In this document: positions 8,887 through 17,286 of the stretch, in pieces
Layout of the letters: every line of letters starts with the position of its first letter
Position numbering within the stretch: position 1 is the stretch's first letter
Source: Homoserinimonas sedimenticola
GTDB taxonomy: Bacteria; Actinomycetota; Actinomycetes; Actinomycetales; Microbacteriaceae
Length of the DNA: 64,000 nt
Reading direction: 5' to 3'
NCBI RefSeq assembly: GCF_026094475.1
Contig: NZ_JAPELL010000001.1
Location: 519,165 to 583,164, forward strand
Position numbers and translations under genes: made by a program
Notes under the pieces: generated by a model
Told to the model about the DNA's origin: nothing
The model's input: only the letters and a program-made list of their open reading frames with translations
Databases searched by the model: none

Positions 8887-10116
8887 ATGCCCAGCACGAC
8901 CGCAGTCCACGACGACACCACCTCCCGCGCCGTGCCAGGTGCCGATGGTGCAACTCCCTCCGTGCGGGTTGAGGGGCTGCGTAAGCGCTTTCGGCGCGAA
9001 GACGGGTCCGAGGTTCTCGCCATCAACGACGTGACCTTCGACGTCGCTCCCGGCGAATTCATCGTGCTCCTCGGCCCCAGCGGGTGCGGCAAGACGACAC
9101 TGCTTCGCACGATCGCGGGGCTCGAAACGCCCGATGAGGGAGTCATCGAGATCGGCGGACGCACCGCCTTCGCATCACAGCGCGGGATCGCTCAGCCACC
9201 CGAGCGCCGCGGCATCTCGATGATCTTCCAGTCGTACGCACTCTGGCCGCACATGACGGTGTTCAAGAACATCGCCTACCCGCTGACCAGCCGGAAGGGG
9301 CTGCGCCTCTCGCGCGCCGACATCGAGACGCGCGTGCGCACCGCCCTTGCGCAGGTGGGCATTCCCGAGCTCGAGGGCCAGTATCCGAGCCAGATGAGTG
9401 GCGGCCAGCAGCAGCGAGTAGCACTCGCCCGCGCCCTCGTGAGCAACGACGATCTCATCCTCTTCGACGAGCCGCTCTCCAACGTCGACGCCAAGGTGCG
9501 TGAGCAGCTGCGCCTCGAGCTCGTCTCGATGCAGCGCAAACTCGGCTTCTCCGCGCTCTTCGTGACCCATGACCAGACGGAAGCGATGGAACTCGCGACA
9601 CGCATCGCGGTCGTCGACTCGGGCCGCATCGCGCAGTTCGGCACGCCCCAGGAGATCTATTCGGCGCCGGCCACCCGCTACGTCGCGCGCTTCATCGGCG
9701 CCATCAATGAAATTGAAGGCGTCGTCTCCGCTGTCGAGTCCGACCACGTCGTGCTTGACACACCGCACGGCCGCGTCGTGTCACGCGACACCTCGGCGGG
9801 GCTGCTCGTGGGTGAGGGCGCCGTCGCGCTGTGGCGTCCCGAGCGCGGTCACCTCGACACGGAGGAGCCGAACACGGTGAACCGTTGGAGAGTGACAGTG
9901 GATGCGGCCATGTTCGTCGGCTCCCACACGGAGTACCTCGTGCGCAGCGGCGACATGTCCGCTCGGCTGTGGAGCCCCCGGTTCGAGGATGTCGCATCCG
10001 GATCGTCGTCGTGGGCGAGCGTCTCGCCCGCCGACGTGCGTGTGCTTCCCATCACGGACGGCGAGGGCGGACCCGCCGTCACGGGGTCGATCGGCACGAC
10101 GGGTTACTCAGCATGA
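8887..10116 (+). CDS. ABC transporter ATP-binding protein, Fbp/Pot type
   Basis: The ATPase of an importer, about 409 residues from the ATG at 8887, chosen because GGAG lies about 7 nt upstream; an in-frame TTG at 8818 has no ribosome site and would add 23 unlikely residues. Walker A is GPSGCGKTT, the Q-loop MIFQSYALWPHM, the signature [15 protein letters not shown], Walker B LILFDEPLSNVDAK and the H-loop FVTHDQ. A C-terminal TOBE-like regulatory domain of about 150 residues follows, typical of the ferric, polyamine and 2-aminoethylphosphonate importer group. Its stop overlaps the permease start (ATGA). It opens a six-gene rightward operon that ends with two P450s. Substrate unknown; the partner binding protein does not look like a ferric-iron binder. 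Confidence 0.9.
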   Translation: MPSTTAVHDDTTSRAVPGADGATPSVRVEGLRKRFRREDGSEVLAINDVTFDVAPGEFIVLLGPSGCGKTTLLRTIAGLETPDEGVIEIGGRTAFASQRGIAQPPERRGISMIFQSYALWPHMTVFKNIAYPLTSRKGLRLSRADIETRVRTALAQVGIPELEGQYPSQMSGGQQQRVALARALVSNDDLILFDEPLSNVDAKVREQLRLELVSMQRKLGFSALFVTHDQTEAMELATRIAVVDSGRIAQFGTPQEIYSAPATRYVARFIGAINEIEGVVSAVESDHVVLDTPHGRVVSRDTSAGLLVGEGAVALWRPERGHLDTEEPNTVNRWRVTVDAAMFVGSHTEYLVRSGDMSARLWSPRFEDVASGSSSWASVSPADVRVLPITDGEGGPAVTGSIGTTGYSA

Positions 10117-11897
10117 CCGCGACGCAGACGCCCCCCACGGCGCCGGCGGCACCCTCACTCGATCCCAAGCCGTCCTCGAAGAAGCCGGGCGGCATCCGCC
10201 GCATCGGCCTCTTCGACGGCGTGACGATCGCCATCGGCCTCGCCCTCGTGGCGATCGTGGTGATCCCGCTCCTGCGCGTGCTGATCGGCCTCTTCTGGGT
10301 CGACGGTCAGTTCACGATCGACCCCATCGTGCGCACCTTCGCAATCCCCGACCTCGGGGAGCTCCTCATCAACACCCTCATCGTCGTGGGCGGCAGCAGC
10401 CTGGCGGCAGCCGTCATCGGTGTGCTCCTGGCCTGGCTCAACGAGCGAACCAATGCGCGCATGGGAGTTGTGGGCGACGCGCTGCCCCTTCTTCCCTTCC
10501 TGCTCCCTCCCGTTGCAGGGGCGGTCGGCTGGACGATGCTCCTCTCGCCCCGAGCGGGCCTGTTGAACTCCTGGTTCCGCGATTTCGTCTCCCTCTTCGG
10601 CATCGAGCTTGAGACCGGCCCCTTCGACATCAACAGCTGGTACGGCCTCATCATGGTCTTCACCTTCTACGCCGTGCCCTTCGTCTACATGAACGCGGCA
10701 GCGAGCCTTCGCAACTTCGACACGAGCCTCGAAGAGGCGTCGCGGCTGAGTGGCGCTGGCGCCATTCGCACTCTCGTCAAGGTCACGCTCCCCGCGATCG
10801 CCCCCGGCATCGGGGCGGGCCTGCTCCTGTGCATCTGGTTCGGCTTCGGCATGTTCTCGATCCCGTCCATCATCGGCACGCCTGCGGGCATCGACGTGAT
10901 ATCGGTGCGCATCGTGCAGCTCCTGACCTTCACCTATCCGCCCGAGACAGACATCGCTGTCGGCCTGAGCGGCTTCGTCGTGCTCTTCGTCGGCCTCGCC
11001 TACATGATGCAGGCGCGCATCCTGCGCAAGGGGCGCTTCGCCACCATGACGGGCAAGGGGTCACGCTCGGCCGTCACCGATCTGGGCGCGTGGAAGTGGC
11101 CCCTGCGCATCCTCATGCTCGTCTACGTCGCGGGTTCGACGCTCCTGCCGATGTTCGCGCTGGTCATCGTGTCGCTCAACGGCTACTGGACCCCCAATAT
11201 CGGCTGGGACAGCCTGAGCCTCGACGCGCTCCGGATCGCGGTGCTCGATGACTTCATCACGCGTCAGGCGCTTGCCAACAGCCTCGGGCTCGGTCTCGCG
11301 GGCGGCCTCATCGGCATCGTCGCGGCCGCGCTCGTCTCCCTCTACGTTGCCCGCAACCGCACGGCGTTCGCACGAGGGCTCGACGTGGGCATCAAGATGC
11401 CCGCCGCGATCTCGAACATGGTGATTGCGGTGGGAATCCTGCTTCTCCTGGCCTCGCCGCCCTTCAACCTCTCCGGCACGCTCATCATCCTGCTGATCGG
11501 GTACCTTGCGCTCTACCTGCCGCAGGCCTCGATCGCCGCGGATGCTGCCGTGAGCGGTGTCGGCAAGGAGCTGCCTGAGGCATCCAGCGTCTCCGGCGCT
11601 TCGCCGTCCCGCACGTTCTTCCGCATCTACCTGCCGCTCATGGTGCCTGGCCTTGTCGCGGGATGGGCGCTGCTCTTCATCCGCATGGTGGGCGACCTCA
11701 CGGCATCCGCGATCCTCGCCGGCACGGGCAATCCGGTCGTGGGCTTCCGCATCCTCGAGGTCTTCAACGGCGGCTCGTACGCCCTGCTCGCGGCGCTCTC
11801 GACCGTGCTCGTGCTCATCACGGCGACCGTGCTGGTGCTCGTCATGGTCTACGCGCGCCGCAAGTCCCGCTTCGGCATCACCACGAAGGTGGGCTGA
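10113..11897 (+). CDS. ABC transporter permease, fused two-domain Fbp type
   Basis: A 594-residue membrane protein starting at the ATG that overlaps the ATPase stop. About twelve hydrophobic segments form two homologous halves. Each half has a cytoplasmic EAA loop: EEASRLSGAGAIRTLVKV in the first and PEASSVSGASPSRTFFRI in the second, so a single chain supplies both halves of the channel as in FbpB-type permeases. A hydrophilic N-terminal tail of about 35 residues rich in Pro and Thr precedes the first segment. It works with the ATPase upstream and the lipoprotein receptor encoded two genes downstream. The MBL-fold gene begins 1 bp after its stop. Confidence 0.9.
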   Translation: MTATQTPPTAPAAPSLDPKPSSKKPGGIRRIGLFDGVTIAIGLALVAIVVIPLLRVLIGLFWVDGQFTIDPIVRTFAIPDLGELLINTLIVVGGSSLAAAVIGVLLAWLNERTNARMGVVGDALPLLPFLLPPVAGAVGWTMLLSPRAGLLNSWFRDFVSLFGIELETGPFDINSWYGLIMVFTFYAVPFVYMNAAASLRNFDTSLEEASRLSGAGAIRTLVKVTLPAIAPGIGAGLLLCIWFGFGMFSIPSIIGTPAGIDVISVRIVQLLTFTYPPETDIAVGLSGFVVLFVGLAYMMQARILRKGRFATMTGKGSRSAVTDLGAWKWPLRILMLVYVAGSTLLPMFALVIVSLNGYWTPNIGWDSLSLDALRIAVLDDFITRQALANSLGLGLAGGLIGIVAAALVSLYVARNRTAFARGLDVGIKMPAAISNMVIAVGILLLLASPPFNLSGTLIILLIGYLALYLPQASIAADAAVSGVGKELPEASSVSGASPSRTFFRIYLPLMVPGLVAGWALLFIRMVGDLTASAILAGTGNPVVGFRILEVFNGGSYALLAALSTVLVLITATVLVLVMVYARRKSRFGITTKVG

Positions 11898-11898
11898 C

Positions 11899-12771
11899 GT
11901 GGAACTCATCCTCCTCGGAACCAAGGGCGGGCCGCGCCTCTCGGCAACGCACTGCGGCCCGGGACAGGTCGTGATCGACGGCGACCGGGTTGTGCTGATC
12001 GACGCGGGCCAGGGGGTGCCGCAGCAGCTGCTGCGCGCGGACATCGATCCGGCCGACGTCACCGACGTGCTCATCACCCACCACCACTCCGACCACAATG
12101 TGAGTCTCGGAAGCGTACTGATGGCGGCGTGGGCCCACGGCCGTTCGGCACCCATCACGGTGTGGGGTCCGCCGCCGCTCTCCCGACTGGCACACCATGC
12201 GATTGACGCCAACAGCTACGACATCGACATCCGCATCATCGATGAGGGACGGCATGACCTGCGGTCGATGATCGAGGTCGTCGAACTCGAGGGCACCGAG
12301 CGCGAGGTCGTGATCGGTCACCTGAGGCTCTCGGCGGCGCTCGTGGATCACCCGCCCGTCTACCCGGCCCTCGGGTATCGCCTTGACGGCCCAGCCGGCT
12401 CCGTCGTCGTCTCGGGCGACACCGCCGCGAGCGACAGCCTCGTGGCCCTGGCCGAGGGATGCGACATCCTCGTCCACGAGGTCATCAACACGGCTCTCAT
12501 CGCACCTCACCACGCCGGCTCGGTCAACACCGACTGGAAGAAGCTCCGGGCACATCTCGTCAAATCCCACACGGATGTCACGGAGGTGGGTTCGGTCGCG
12601 GCCAGGGCGCGGGTAGGCACCCTCGTGCTGAGCCACAAGGTGCCCGGGGCGACCTTCGACGGCTCCGACTGGGAAACCCCGATCCGAGCCCACTACTCGG
12701 GCACCGTCATCCTCGGTCAAGACCTCATGCGCATCCCCGTGGGGGCGCGGATGCCGGCTGCCCAATCCTGA
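11899..12771 (+). CDS. MBL-fold metallo-hydrolase
   Basis: A 290-residue protein with a GTG start 1 bp after the permease stop. The metal site motif THHHSDH (HxHxDH) lies at about residues 59-65. VVVSGDTAASD supplies the bridging Asp and LVLSHKVP the last His, with an additional HEVIN segment resembling RNase Z/arylsulfatase-type MBL proteins. The N terminus MELILLGTKGGPR resembles that subgroup as well. It has no signal peptide, so it is cytoplasmic. Being inside the transporter operon, it probably hydrolyses an ester, lactone, thioester or similar bond in the imported compound or its CoA derivative, but nothing in the sequence fixes the substrate. Confidence 0.85.
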   Translation: MELILLGTKGGPRLSATHCGPGQVVIDGDRVVLIDAGQGVPQQLLRADIDPADVTDVLITHHHSDHNVSLGSVLMAAWAHGRSAPITVWGPPPLSRLAHHAIDANSYDIDIRIIDEGRHDLRSMIEVVELEGTEREVVIGHLRLSAALVDHPPVYPALGYRLDGPAGSVVVSGDTAASDSLVALAEGCDILVHEVINTALIAPHHAGSVNTDWKKLRAHLVKSHTDVTEVGSVAARARVGTLVLSHKVPGATFDGSDWETPIRAHYSGTVILGQDLMRIPVGARMPAAQS

Positions 12772-12816
12772 ACCACACCCAAGACGCACCACCACCACAT
12801 CACAAGGAGGCAATCA

Positions 12817-13842
12817 ATGAAGATTCGCACCGCGGCACTCGCCGCAGGAATGACGGCGGCGCTCCTGCTCGCCGGCTGCAGCGGCGGAGGAGGCAACACC
12901 GCCGCTCCCGACGTCGAGGTCGACGATCCAGCCCTGCAGGAGCTGATCGACGCCGCCCAGGAGGAGGGCAGCCTCACGCTCTATGGCATCCCCGACGAGC
13001 GGGTGCTGCGAGCACTCGGCTCCGCCTTCACGGAGGAGTACGGCATTCAGGTCAACGTGCTACGCCTCGTCTCGGCCGACCTTTCGCAGAAGTTCTCGAC
13101 CGAGGCCGAAGCGGGAGCCACCGTCGCCGACGCCATCCTGCTCACCCACTCGCCCTTCTTCACGGACGCCCTCGACAAGGAGTGGTTGACGCCGCTCGGC
13201 GACGCCGACCTCCCCGCCTTCGAGGGCTACCCGGCCGACTACATCCGCAATGACGGTGGCGCGGCCGTTGTGAGCCTCGTGCCCACGCAGCTCGTCTACA
13301 ACACCGACAACGTGACGGAGGAGCCGACGAGCTGGGAGGAGTATGCGAAGCCCGAGTACAAGGGCAAGCTGCTCTTCGCGGAGCCCGACTCCTCCCCCGC
13401 CAACCTCACCTTCTGGTCGCTCATGATCGACGAGTACGGGGAGGAGTTCCTCGAGGCGATCGCCGCGAACGAGCCGACCTGGATGAACAGCGCAGTCGCG
13501 ACGACGCAGGGCGTCGCGGCCGGCGAGGGTGATCTGGCCCACCCCGGCGTCCTCGCCATCGTGCAGACGCTGCAGGAGTCGGGGGCACCCGTCGAGGCGG
13601 CTCTCCTCGGGCCGACGACCGGCCCCGAGATCGCCCTCGGTCTCGCCGCCGACAGCCCCAACCCCAACGCCGGCCGGCTCTTCGCCCACTGGCTGCTGAC
13701 AGAGGAAGGCAGCAACGTACTCGCCGAGGAGTCGGGGGCCGGATCCCCCTTCGGCCTCAACATGGTCGACGGCTGGGTGAGCCCCGGACCGGTCGACGAG
13801 GACGTCGCAGCCCGCATCAACGAACTCCTCGGGGTCGGTTGA
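12817..13842 (+). CDS. extracellular solute-binding lipoprotein, Fbp/family 1 type
   Basis: A 341-residue receptor of the upstream ABC importer. AAALAAGMTAALLLAGCSGG is a lipoprotein signal with lipobox LAGC (Cys about 22), followed by a Gly-rich tether. The body reads like a PBP2_Fbp-type binding protein (ADAILLTHSPFF, LVYNTDNVTEEPTSWEEY, NAGRLFAHWLLTEEG). The pair of adjacent tyrosines that hold Fe3+ in FbpA proteins is not seen in the expected C-terminal region, so iron is an unlikely ligand. A strong ribosome site AAGGAGG precedes the ATG. The gene follows the MBL-fold gene by 45 bp and is followed by the two P450 genes. Confidence 0.88.
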   Translation: MKIRTAALAAGMTAALLLAGCSGGGGNTAAPDVEVDDPALQELIDAAQEEGSLTLYGIPDERVLRALGSAFTEEYGIQVNVLRLVSADLSQKFSTEAEAGATVADAILLTHSPFFTDALDKEWLTPLGDADLPAFEGYPADYIRNDGGAAVVSLVPTQLVYNTDNVTEEPTSWEEYAKPEYKGKLLFAEPDSSPANLTFWSLMIDEYGEEFLEAIAANEPTWMNSAVATTQGVAAGEGDLAHPGVLAIVQTLQESGAPVEAALLGPTTGPEIALGLAADSPNPNAGRLFAHWLLTEEGSNVLAEESGAGSPFGLNMVDGWVSPGPVDEDVAARINELLGVG

Positions 13843-13910
13843 GCTACGGTGGCGCCCGGTCCACGCCGGGCGCCACCTCCCCCGTTGAACCCAGGACGAG
13901 AGACAGCACC

Positions 13911-15125
13911 ATGAGCCTCACGAGCACCGAACATGACCGCCGACGCGACGACCACGACTTCGACCCCGTGCGCCCCGGAGAGACCTTCACGAGCGCGCAC
14001 GAGGAGTTCCACGAGCTGCGCAAGGCGCATCCGGTCGTCCGCAGCCAGGAGTACGAAGGCTTCTGGGCCGCCATCAGCTATGACGCAGTGCTCAATGTCA
14101 TCACCGACATCGAGCACTTCACGACCTCCAAGCAGAACGCCGTGCCCAAGTTCGCCTTCACCGGCGTACGACCGCCGCTCCACCTGGATCCGCCGGAGCA
14201 CACCGACTATCGCCGCGTCATCAACAAGGCGTTCACCCCGCCCAAAATGCGGGCGCTCGAGCCGAAGGTGCGCGCATCCGCCATCGCGTTGCTCGACCCG
14301 CTCATCGACGCGGGGTGGGCGGATGTCTGCGCGCAGTACGCCCACCGTTTTCCCGCTTTCGTCTTCGCCGATTTCTTCAACCTCGACGTCGAGACGTCTC
14401 ACCTCATCAAGAAGGTCACAGGCACCTATGTCGATGCGATTCAGGTGCTCAACCACGAGGTCGTCAAGAGCCTCAGCGGCAAGCTCTACGAGATCGCACA
14501 GGGCATCATCGATGATCGCAAGGCCGGCGGCTACGACCCCGAAGTCGACCTGACCGCAGCCCTGCTCGCGGCGCGGCCCGACGGTGAACCTCTCCCCGAT
14601 GCCATGATCCTCGGCACGGTGCGACAGCTCATCGTCACGGGGATGGTCGCCCCAAGTGTCTTCATCGGCAACATGTTTGTGCACCTCGCCCGCGACCCCG
14701 AGCTGCAGGATCAGCTCCGGGGCGACCCCTCCCTCATCCCGGCCGCGGTCGAGGAGTTCTTGAGGCTCTACTCCCCCTATCGAGGCATGGCCCGCACTGC
14801 CCGAGAGGACGTCATGCTCGAGGGGCAACTCATTCGCAAGGACGACCCTGTGGCGCTTGTCTACACCTCAGCCAACCGCGACGAGAGCGTGTTCCCCGAC
14901 GGCGAGAAGTTCATCCTGAACCGCCCCAACATCGCCAAGCACATTTCGTTCGGCCGTGGCACGCACAGCTGCCCCGGCGCTCCCCTCGCGCGCATGATGA
15001 TGGTCATCACGCTCGAGGAGGCGCTGAAGCGCAGCGCGAGCTTCACCTCGGCCGGCGAACCGGAGATGGCGATCTGGGCGGAGTGGGGCACGCGCTCGGT
15101 TCCGCTCGACTTCGTGCGGGCCTGA
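13911..15125 (+). CDS. cytochrome P450 (first of a tandem pair)
   Basis: A soluble bacterial P450 of 404 residues, starting at the ATG at 13911; an in-frame TTG at 13839 overlaps the binding-protein gene and is less likely. The K-helix ExxR is EFLR in AAVEEFLRLYSP. The heme loop is SFGRGTHSCPGAPLAR, with Cys as the thiolate ligand. PLHLDPPEHTDYRRVINKAF matches the conserved C-helix region. The I-helix is odd: where most P450s have AGxDT, this one reads TGMVAPS, so the acid-alcohol pair is replaced by Val-Ala followed by Pro. No ferredoxin or reductase gene is nearby. It probably hydroxylates or demethylates a small imported molecule; the substrate is unknown. Confidence 0.93.
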   Translation: MSLTSTEHDRRRDDHDFDPVRPGETFTSAHEEFHELRKAHPVVRSQEYEGFWAAISYDAVLNVITDIEHFTTSKQNAVPKFAFTGVRPPLHLDPPEHTDYRRVINKAFTPPKMRALEPKVRASAIALLDPLIDAGWADVCAQYAHRFPAFVFADFFNLDVETSHLIKKVTGTYVDAIQVLNHEVVKSLSGKLYEIAQGIIDDRKAGGYDPEVDLTAALLAARPDGEPLPDAMILGTVRQLIVTGMVAPSVFIGNMFVHLARDPELQDQLRGDPSLIPAAVEEFLRLYSPYRGMARTAREDVMLEGQLIRKDDPVALVYTSANRDESVFPDGEKFILNRPNIAKHISFGRGTHSCPGAPLARMMMVITLEEALKRSASFTSAGEPEMAIWAEWGTRSVPLDFVRA

Positions 15126-15138
15126 GCTGGGAGGCAAC

Positions 15139-16347
15139 GTGAGCATCGCGCAGGCGTCCCAGATCCCCGACGACTTCGACGCGCGGGCACCCGAGACGTT
15201 CGATAGCCCGCACGAGGTGTACAAACGCCTGCGGGATCAGCAACCAGTCGCACATTCCAAGGAGTACGGGGGCTTTTGGGCCCTCACCCGCTTCGAGGAT
15301 GTTGAGGCGGCGGCCAAGAACTCCGACCTCTATATCTCCTCGGTGCGGGCGGTCGTGCCAAGCGACCCCCGCGGTATCCGTCGACCGCCGCTCAACTTCG
15401 ACGCACCCGCCCACTCGCCCTTCCGGCGTGCCCTCGACCGCACGCTGCACCACTCTCGACTCGAGCGCATTGCGGAACGGCTGCGCGAGCACGCCGCCCG
15501 CGAGATCACGCCCTTCATCGAGGCGGGCACGAGCGACATCTGCCAGGGCTTCGGCACCGTCTACCCCGCATTCACCGCGGCGGAGTGGCTGAACCTCGAC
15601 CACGACGACGTCTACAGACTCGCGGATGTCGCATCCGAGTGGGTCGACGCGTGGCGGCGACAGGACGGCGAGCTCGTCACCGAACGCAGCAACGAGATGT
15701 ATGACATGGCGCGTGCGCTTGTAGCGGACCGCAAGGCGCGCCCGAGGCCGATCGAAACGGACCCAGCGAGTTCCCTCCTCGCGGAGCAGTACGAGGGCGA
15801 ACCCCTGAACGAAGAGCTCGTCGTGGGAGCCCTACGGCAGTCCCTCGTCGTCGGCATGGTGGCGCCGCCCATTCTCCTCGGCGGCATCTGCGTGCACCTC
15901 GCGCGCGACCCGGAGCTGCAGCAGCGGCTGCGCGAGCATCCGGAACTCCTCCCGGCTGCGGTCGAAGAGTTCGTCCGGCTCTACACCCCCTACCGGGGCT
16001 TCGCCCGCACCGTCGCGGAGCCCGTCACGCTGCACGGGCGCACCATCAATCCGGGAGAGCCTGTCACGCTCGTCTATGCGTCGGCCAATCGCGACGAGCG
16101 GATGTTCGAGAACCCCGACGAGTTCGTGCTCGACCGGCCCAACATCATGCAGCACCTGGGTTTCGGCCGCGGTCGCCACCGCTGCGTCGGGATGTCGCTC
16201 GCGCGGCTCAGCCTGCGCATCGCCCTCGAGGAACTCTTGAAGCGCACGAGGAGCATTGAACTCGCCGGCGAGATTGAGACAACGCGGATGCCCGAAGTCG
16301 GTGCGCAGGGAGTGCCGCTCCGGGTCACCCCCACCAGCAGGGGCTGA
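15139..16347 (+). CDS. cytochrome P450 (second of a tandem pair)
   Basis: A 402-residue P450, GTG start 13 bp after the first P450, with GGGAGG about 6 nt upstream. It is clearly related to its neighbour: the ExxR segment is AAVEEFVRLYTPYRGFART, the heme loop GFGRGRHRCVGMSLAR, and the I-helix again has GMVAPP instead of the acid-Thr pair. PLNFDAPAHSPFRRALDR is the C-helix region. The shared I-helix change suggests that the pair arose by duplication after the change, and that both use the same modified oxygen chemistry. It is the last gene of the rightward operon and ends 6 bp from the convergent PaaX-type gene. Confidence 0.93.
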   Translation: MSIAQASQIPDDFDARAPETFDSPHEVYKRLRDQQPVAHSKEYGGFWALTRFEDVEAAAKNSDLYISSVRAVVPSDPRGIRRPPLNFDAPAHSPFRRALDRTLHHSRLERIAERLREHAAREITPFIEAGTSDICQGFGTVYPAFTAAEWLNLDHDDVYRLADVASEWVDAWRRQDGELVTERSNEMYDMARALVADRKARPRPIETDPASSLLAEQYEGEPLNEELVVGALRQSLVVGMVAPPILLGGICVHLARDPELQQRLREHPELLPAAVEEFVRLYTPYRGFARTVAEPVTLHGRTINPGEPVTLVYASANRDERMFENPDEFVLDRPNIMQHLGFGRGRHRCVGMSLARLSLRIALEELLKRTRSIELAGEIETTRMPEVGAQGVPLRVTPTSRG

Positions 16348-16353
16348 GGAGCT

Positions 16354-17286
16354 TCAGGCGTCGCGCGACGTGTGGTGCGAGGCCAGCGACGCGAGGCTGC
16401 GGTCGACGTTGCCGATGATCTGCCGGAAGCGGCCCTCCGCCGTCGTGCCCAGCTCGTCGTAGATGTGATACGCGACCTCGCGGGCCCGCCTGCGAGGCCA
16501 GTCCTCGGGGAGGAGCTGCGAGGGCAGCGTCGGGTCCACCTGCCGAAACTGCAGCCACTCGCTCATGACCTCCGTGCGCAACACAAGCGCCTCACTCGGT
16601 GCGACGCGGCCCGCGATGACCTTCTCGACCATCGGCTCATGCCGCGCGATGAAATCGCGATACTCGCGTTCCAGCTCGCGCAGGTCGAAGACATCGATGA
16701 AGGATTGCTCCCTCCCTGGGCGCTCAAGGATCTGGGCACGCATGACGCTCGCATCCGTGACATCCAGCTCCTCCAGCAGCGCGGTTGCCTGCTCGACGCG
16801 GTGGTGCGGGGAGACCCAGATGGCGTCGTTGAGCAGACCGAACTTGAGGTCGCGCAGGCCGTTTCGCAGCAAGCGGCGCACATCGCGGTCCTTCTCGGGG
16901 ATCGAGAACGACACGACTGTCCAGTGCTCGTCCCAGTCGGTGAACTCGAGCCCGAAGCGCAGCACCCGCCGTCGCCGCGCGACAGTGGACTCGGACATGT
17001 GCTCCGGTATGCCGTAGAAGGTCGTGCGTCCCGACTTGGCCTGCTCGAGCATCCGTCGGTTGGTGAGACGGCGCATCGCCTGCCTGGCGCTGCTCTCGGT
17101 GACGCCGAACTCGGCCAATAGGTCGACGAGAGCGGACGAGGGGATCTTCTCGCGTCTTCCGGACCAGTAGTCACCGAGCAGCGTCACCAGCAGGTACTGG
17201 GGCTCGCGCCCCGTCGTCGAACGCGGAAGGTGGGGCCCCGGCGGCAGGAAGTCCATGCTCGTTTCGCCCCCGATCGTCGTGGTCAT
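16354..17286 (-). CDS. PaaX-family transcriptional regulator
   Basis: A 310-residue regulator. Residues 30-90 form a winged helix-turn-helix (LVDLLAEFGVTESSARQAMRR), followed by the PaaX middle domain (WTVVSFSIPEKDRDVRRLLR, LLNDAIWVSPH) and a C-terminal domain. E. coli PaaX represses phenylacetate genes and is released by phenylacetyl-CoA, so an acyl- or aryl-CoA effector is likely here. Its ATG overlaps the stop of the preceding dehydratase-like gene (ATGA), so it ends the leftward operon and may control both this and the converging operon. An internal ATG at 17256 is an alternative start. Its target sites are not proven. Confidence 0.88.
   Translation of the reverse strand: MTTTIGGETSMDFLPPGPHLPRSTTGREPQYLLVTLLGDYWSGRREKIPSSALVDLLAEFGVTESSARQAMRRLTNRRMLEQAKSGRTTFYGIPEHMSESTVARRRRVLRFGLEFTDWDEHWTVVSFSIPEKDRDVRRLLRNGLRDLKFGLLNDAIWVSPHHRVEQATALLEELDVTDASVMRAQILERPGREQSFIDVFDLRELEREYRDFIARHEPMVEKVIAGRVAPSEALVLRTEVMSEWLQFRQVDPTLPSQLLPEDWPRRRAREVAYHIYDELGTTAEGRFRQIIGNVDRSLASLASHHTSRDA

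Noticed and set aside
12817-13842. Ferric-iron binding protein (FbpA) as the product name
   Set aside because: The adjacent Tyr pair that binds Fe3+ was not found and the neighbours are not iron genes; kept as an Fbp-type receptor of unknown ligand.
13296-14828. A 510-codon minus-strand frame antisense to the binding protein and first P450 genes
   Set aside because: The plus-strand genes have clear lipobox, heme and ExxR motifs; the antisense frame has none.
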